Source: Lactobacillus rodentium (GTDB lineage: Bacteria; Bacillota; Bacilli; Lactobacillales; Lactobacillaceae). From it: a stretch of DNA of 64,000 nt. Below, one piece after another: positions 61,160-64,000 of this stretch. The notes under the pieces were generated by a model. The model searched no databases, was not told the origin of the DNA, and saw only the letters and a list, made by a program, of their open reading frames with translations. A program made the translations under genes and the position numbers. The stretch is taken from contig NZ_BFBY01000001.1 in NCBI RefSeq assembly GCF_003423665.1, positions 62,001-126,000 on the forward strand, written 5' to 3'. Numbering within the stretch: the stretch's first letter is position 1; each line of letters begins with the position of its first letter.

Positions 61160-61630
61160 ATGCCTAGAAAAGGTAAAGTTGCTAAAAGAGAAGTTTTAGC
61201 AGATCCAGTATATAACTCTAAGTTGGTTACTAAGTTAATTAACCACTTAATGATTGATGGTAAGAAGGCAAAGGCTTCATCAATTCTTTACGATTCATTT
61301 GATATTATTAAGGACAAAACTGGCAAAGATCCAGTTGAAGTTTTTGAAGAAGCTATGAATAATGTAATGCCAGTTTTGGAAGTTAAAGCCCGCCGTATTG
61401 GTGGTTCTAACTACCAAATTCCAGTAGAAGTTCGTCCAGAAAGAAGAACTACTCTTGGTTTAAGATGGATCGTTTCATACGCTCGTTTACGTAATGAACA
61501 CACTATGGACGAACGTCTTGCAAACGAAATTATGGACGCAGCAAATAACACCGGTTCTGCAGTTAAGAGACGTGAAGATGTCCACAAGATGGCAGAAGCC
61601 AACCGTGCATTTGCTCACTACCGCTTCTAA
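61160..61630 (+). CDS. rpsG: Ribosomal protein S7
   Basis: Small-subunit assembly protein that starts the 3' major domain. The 156 residues read [21 protein letters not shown] with [17 protein letters not shown] in the middle. In E. coli S7 represses the str operon by binding the rpsL-rpsG spacer. Here the spacer is only 15 bases and holds the AGAGGAGG ribosome binding site, so such control would be different. Confidence 0.98.
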   Translation: MPRKGKVAKREVLADPVYNSKLVTKLINHLMIDGKKAKASSILYDSFDIIKDKTGKDPVEVFEEAMNNVMPVLEVKARRIGGSNYQIPVEVRPERRTTLGLRWIVSYARLRNEHTMDERLANEIMDAANNTGSAVKRREDVHKMAEANRAFAHYRF

Positions 61631-61660
61631 TCGTTAGTTTACAAAAGGAGAAATAATCTT

Positions 61661-63757
61661 ATGGCTAACAAACGTGAATTCTCTTTAGATAAGACACGTA
61701 ACATTGGTATCATGGCCCACATCGATGCTGGTAAGACTACAACTACTGAACGTATTTTGTACTATACTGGTAAAATCCACAAGATTGGTGAAACTCACGA
61801 AGGTGATTCACAAATGGACTGGATGGACGAAGAAAAGGAACGTGGTATCACTATTACTTCAGCAGCTACTACTGCTCAATGGAAAGACTACCGTATCAAC
61901 ATTATTGATACCCCGGGACACGTTGACTTTACTATCGAAGTAGAACGTTCACTTCGTGTCTTAGATGGTGCCGTAGCTGTTCTTGATGCTCAAGCTGGTG
62001 TTGAACCACAAACTGAAAATGTTTGGCGTCAAGCTGAAACTTACGATGTTCCTCGTATCGTTTTCGTAAACAAGATGGATAAGATTGGTGCTGATTTTGA
62101 TAAATCAGTTAAGTCTTTACATGAACGTTTAAATGCTAACGCTCATGCAGTTCAAATGCCTATTGGTTCTGCTGATACCTTTGAAGGTGTTATCGACTTA
62201 ATCGAAATGGTTGCCGACGTTTATGATGAAGATAAGATGGGATCAGAATGGGAAACTATTCCAGTTCCTGATGAATACAAGGAAGAAGCAACTAAACGTC
62301 GTAATGAATTAATCGAAGCCGTTGCTGATGTCGATGACAGTATCATGGACAAGTACCTTGGTGGAGAAGAAATTTCTAATGAAGAATTAAAGGCAGCTAT
62401 TCGTAAGGCTACTTTGAACTTAGAATTCTTCCCAGTATATGCTGGTTCAGCATTTAAGAACAAGGGTGTTCAAATGATGCTTGATGGTGTTGTAGATTAC
62501 TTACCATCACCACTTGACGTTAAACCTTATGTTGCTCACGATCCTAAGACTGGTGACGAAGTTGAACTTATGGCTGATGACAACAAACCATTTGCTGCTT
62601 TAGCATTTAAGATTGCCAGTGACCCATTTGTTGGTCGTTTAACTTACATTCGTGTTTACACTGGTTCATTAATGTCTGGTTCATACGTATTAAACGCATC
62701 CAAGAATAACCGTGAACGTGTTGGTCGTTTGCTTCAAATGCACGCTAACTCAAGAAGTGAAATTCCTGAAGTCTTCTCAGGTGATATCGCTGGTGCGATC
62801 GGTTTGAAGAACACCACTACTGGTGATTCATTAACTGATCCAGATCACCCACTTATTTTGGAAAGTCTTCAAATTCCAGATCCAGTTATCCAAGTATCTA
62901 TTGAACCTAAATCAAAGGCTGACCGTGATAAGATGGATGTTGCTTTACAAAAACTTACTGAAGAAGATCCAACTTTCCGTGCAGAAACTAACCCAGAAAC
63001 TGGTCAAACTTTAGTTGCTGGTATGGGTGAATTACACTTAGATATCATGGTTGAACGTATGAAGCGTGAATTTAACGTTGAAGCAACTATTGGTGAACCA
63101 CAAGTTGCTTACCGTGAAACCTTCACTAAGCCTGCAAAGGCACAAGGTAAATTTGTTCGTCAATCTGGTGGTAAAGGTCAATATGGTGATGTTTGGGTTG
63201 AATTTACTCCAAACGAAGAAGGTAAAGGTTACGAATTCGAAGATGCTATCGTTGGTGGTGTTGTTCCTCGTGAATTTATCCCTTCAGTTGACCAAGGTTT
63301 ACAAGAAGCTATGAAGAATGGTGTTCTTGCAGGCTACCCATTAATCGATGTTAAGGCTAAGCTTTACGATGGTAGTTACCACGAAGTCGACTCATCAGAA
63401 GCTGCCTTCAAGGTTGCTGCTTCACTTGCATTAAAGAATGCTGCAGGTAAGGCTGGTGCCGTTGTTCTTGAACCTATTATGAAAGTTCAAGTAACTACTC
63501 CAGAAGAATACCTTGGTGATGTTATGGGTTCAATCACTGCTCGTCGTGGTACTATGGAAGGTATGGAAGACAGAGCTGGTGCTAAGATTATCAATGCCTT
63601 TGTTCCACTTTCAGAAATGTTTGGTTACGCAACTACTTTGCGTTCATCAACTCAAGGACGTGGTACATTTACTATGGTATTTGATCACTACAGCCCAACA
63701 CCTAAATCAATTCAAGAAGAAATTATTAAAAAACGTGGCGGAAACGCTGAAGATTAA
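61661..63757 (+). CDS. fusA: Elongation factor G
   Basis: A GTPase that moves tRNA and mRNA during translocation. Its 698 residues hold [20 protein letters not shown] (G1), the DTPGHVDF (G3) and [14 protein letters not shown] (G4) motifs, and domains II to V, with the terminal [22 protein letters not shown] precedes the ATG. Codon choice is strongly biased, as in highly expressed genes. A terminator follows. Confidence 0.98.
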   Translation: MANKREFSLDKTRNIGIMAHIDAGKTTTTERILYYTGKIHKIGETHEGDSQMDWMDEEKERGITITSAATTAQWKDYRINIIDTPGHVDFTIEVERSLRVLDGAVAVLDAQAGVEPQTENVWRQAETYDVPRIVFVNKMDKIGADFDKSVKSLHERLNANAHAVQMPIGSADTFEGVIDLIEMVADVYDEDKMGSEWETIPVPDEYKEEATKRRNELIEAVADVDDSIMDKYLGGEEISNEELKAAIRKATLNLEFFPVYAGSAFKNKGVQMMLDGVVDYLPSPLDVKPYVAHDPKTGDEVELMADDNKPFAALAFKIASDPFVGRLTYIRVYTGSLMSGSYVLNASKNNRERVGRLLQMHANSRSEIPEVFSGDIAGAIGLKNTTTGDSLTDPDHPLILESLQIPDPVIQVSIEPKSKADRDKMDVALQKLTEEDPTFRAETNPETGQTLVAGMGELHLDIMVERMKREFNVEATIGEPQVAYRETFTKPAKAQGKFVRQSGGKGQYGDVWVEFTPNEEGKGYEFEDAIVGGVVPREFIPSVDQGLQEAMKNGVLAGYPLIDVKAKLYDGSYHEVDSSEAAFKVAASLALKNAAGKAGAVVLEPIMKVQVTTPEEYLGDVMGSITARRGTMEGMEDRAGAKIINAFVPLSEMFGYATTLRSSTQGRGTFTMVFDHYSPTPKSIQEEIIKKRGGNAED

Positions 63758-63762
63758 TAATT

Positions 63763-63798
63763 AAAAAGAAAGTAGAATTTTTTCTACTTTCTTTTTTT
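63763..63798 (+). terminator. Intrinsic terminator after fusA
   Basis: AAAAGAAAGTAGAA pairs with TTCTACTTTCTTTT, loop about 4 bases, with a T-run. Confidence 0.9.
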
Positions 63799-63829
63799 CT
63801 TTAAAAATATTTTTTATTGCCGAAAGCCC

Positions 63830-63858
63830 TTGATAAATAAGGAAAGTAGAAGTACAAT
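63830..63858 (+). promoter_or_regulatory. Promoter of a downstream transcript, probably the S10 operon
   Basis: TTGATA (63830-63835), a 17-base spacer and TACAAT (63853-63858). The gene itself is beyond the window. rpsJ is expected from conserved order after fusA. Confidence 0.6.
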
Positions 63859-63864
63859 AATAAA

Positions 63865-64000
63865 CGTGCATTTTGATGGGATTAGTCTGTCCAATGCACG
63901 AAATTGTTAAGCTTTGACGCAAAAGGTTGCGGCACACCAGGCTGCATTGCCACAGAGGTGAGTCGGTAATTTTTGCTGAGCTAGTCATCTTTTAAAGAAG
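63865..64000 (+). promoter_or_regulatory. Structured leader of the downstream operon (continues past window)
   Basis: CGTGCATT (63865-63872) pairs with AATGCACG (63893-63900), starting at about the transcription start. More GC-rich, hairpin-like sequence follows (63927-63975, with GCGGCACACCAGGCTGC). No ORF covers it. It may be an r-protein leader of the S10 operon. Confidence 0.45.

Overview
This is an AT-rich, gene-dense Firmicutes chromosome segment. It reads as a host-adapted Lactobacillus close to the johnsonii/gasseri group. The reasons are an LPXTG surface protein with mucin-binding-type repeats, an L-lactate dehydrogenase gene, a zinc-free L31, clpC directly upstream of rpoB, the order pth-mfd-rqcP-divIC-yabR-tilS-ftsH-hslO-dus-lysS, and strong AGGAGG ribosome binding sites. 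Species is inferred from gene content, not from a database search. I saw no prophage, insertion sequence or CRISPR array.

Layout. 1-10 kb: end of a mucus-binding adhesin, mscL, pnuC, an AraC regulator divergent from a GAPDH gene, a PAS/DUF3290/DUF421/exonuclease-BRCT cluster, an LtrA-like membrane protein, an aldo/keto reductase and an EndA-like nuclease. 10.5-16 kb: a glycerol-3-phosphate-type (Ugp) ABC transporter operon with an embedded MBL/beta-CASP hydrolase. 16-25 kb: single genes, among them a BadF-type sugar kinase, a serine-hydrolase-like protein without its catalytic residues, a TetR/MMPL efflux pair behind three phased operators, and a C69 dipeptidase. 25.4-28.4 kb: a TrpXYZ-type ABC importer behind a leader with two tiny Trp-containing ORFs flanking an intrinsic terminator.

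28.4-47.6 kb is a housekeeping block: L31, murF, cshA, acpS, alr, a CBS/ACT protein, ldh, pth, mfd, rqcP, divIC, yabR, tilS, ftsH, hslO, dus and lysS. It is followed by tRNA-Gly and tRNA-Pro. An amino-acid permease and a 78-residue unknown protein come next, the latter behind a perfect three-way-junction RNA fold that hides its ribosome binding site. clpC, rpoB and rpoC follow, then a convergent prepilin peptidase gene, the str operon (rpsL, rpsG, fusA), and the promoter and leader of what should be the S10 operon.

The main novelty is in regulatory RNA and DNA rather than protein families. The best candidates are the dual-mini-ORF leader of the TrpXYZ importer (25421-25716), the three-way-junction leader at 49388-49457, the pnuC leader hairpin (1583-1627), the 21-bp-phased triple operator of the TetR/MMPL pair (19052-19105), and the promoter-hairpin-terminator leader of rpoB (52334-52460). 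No completely new multi-gene system was evident.
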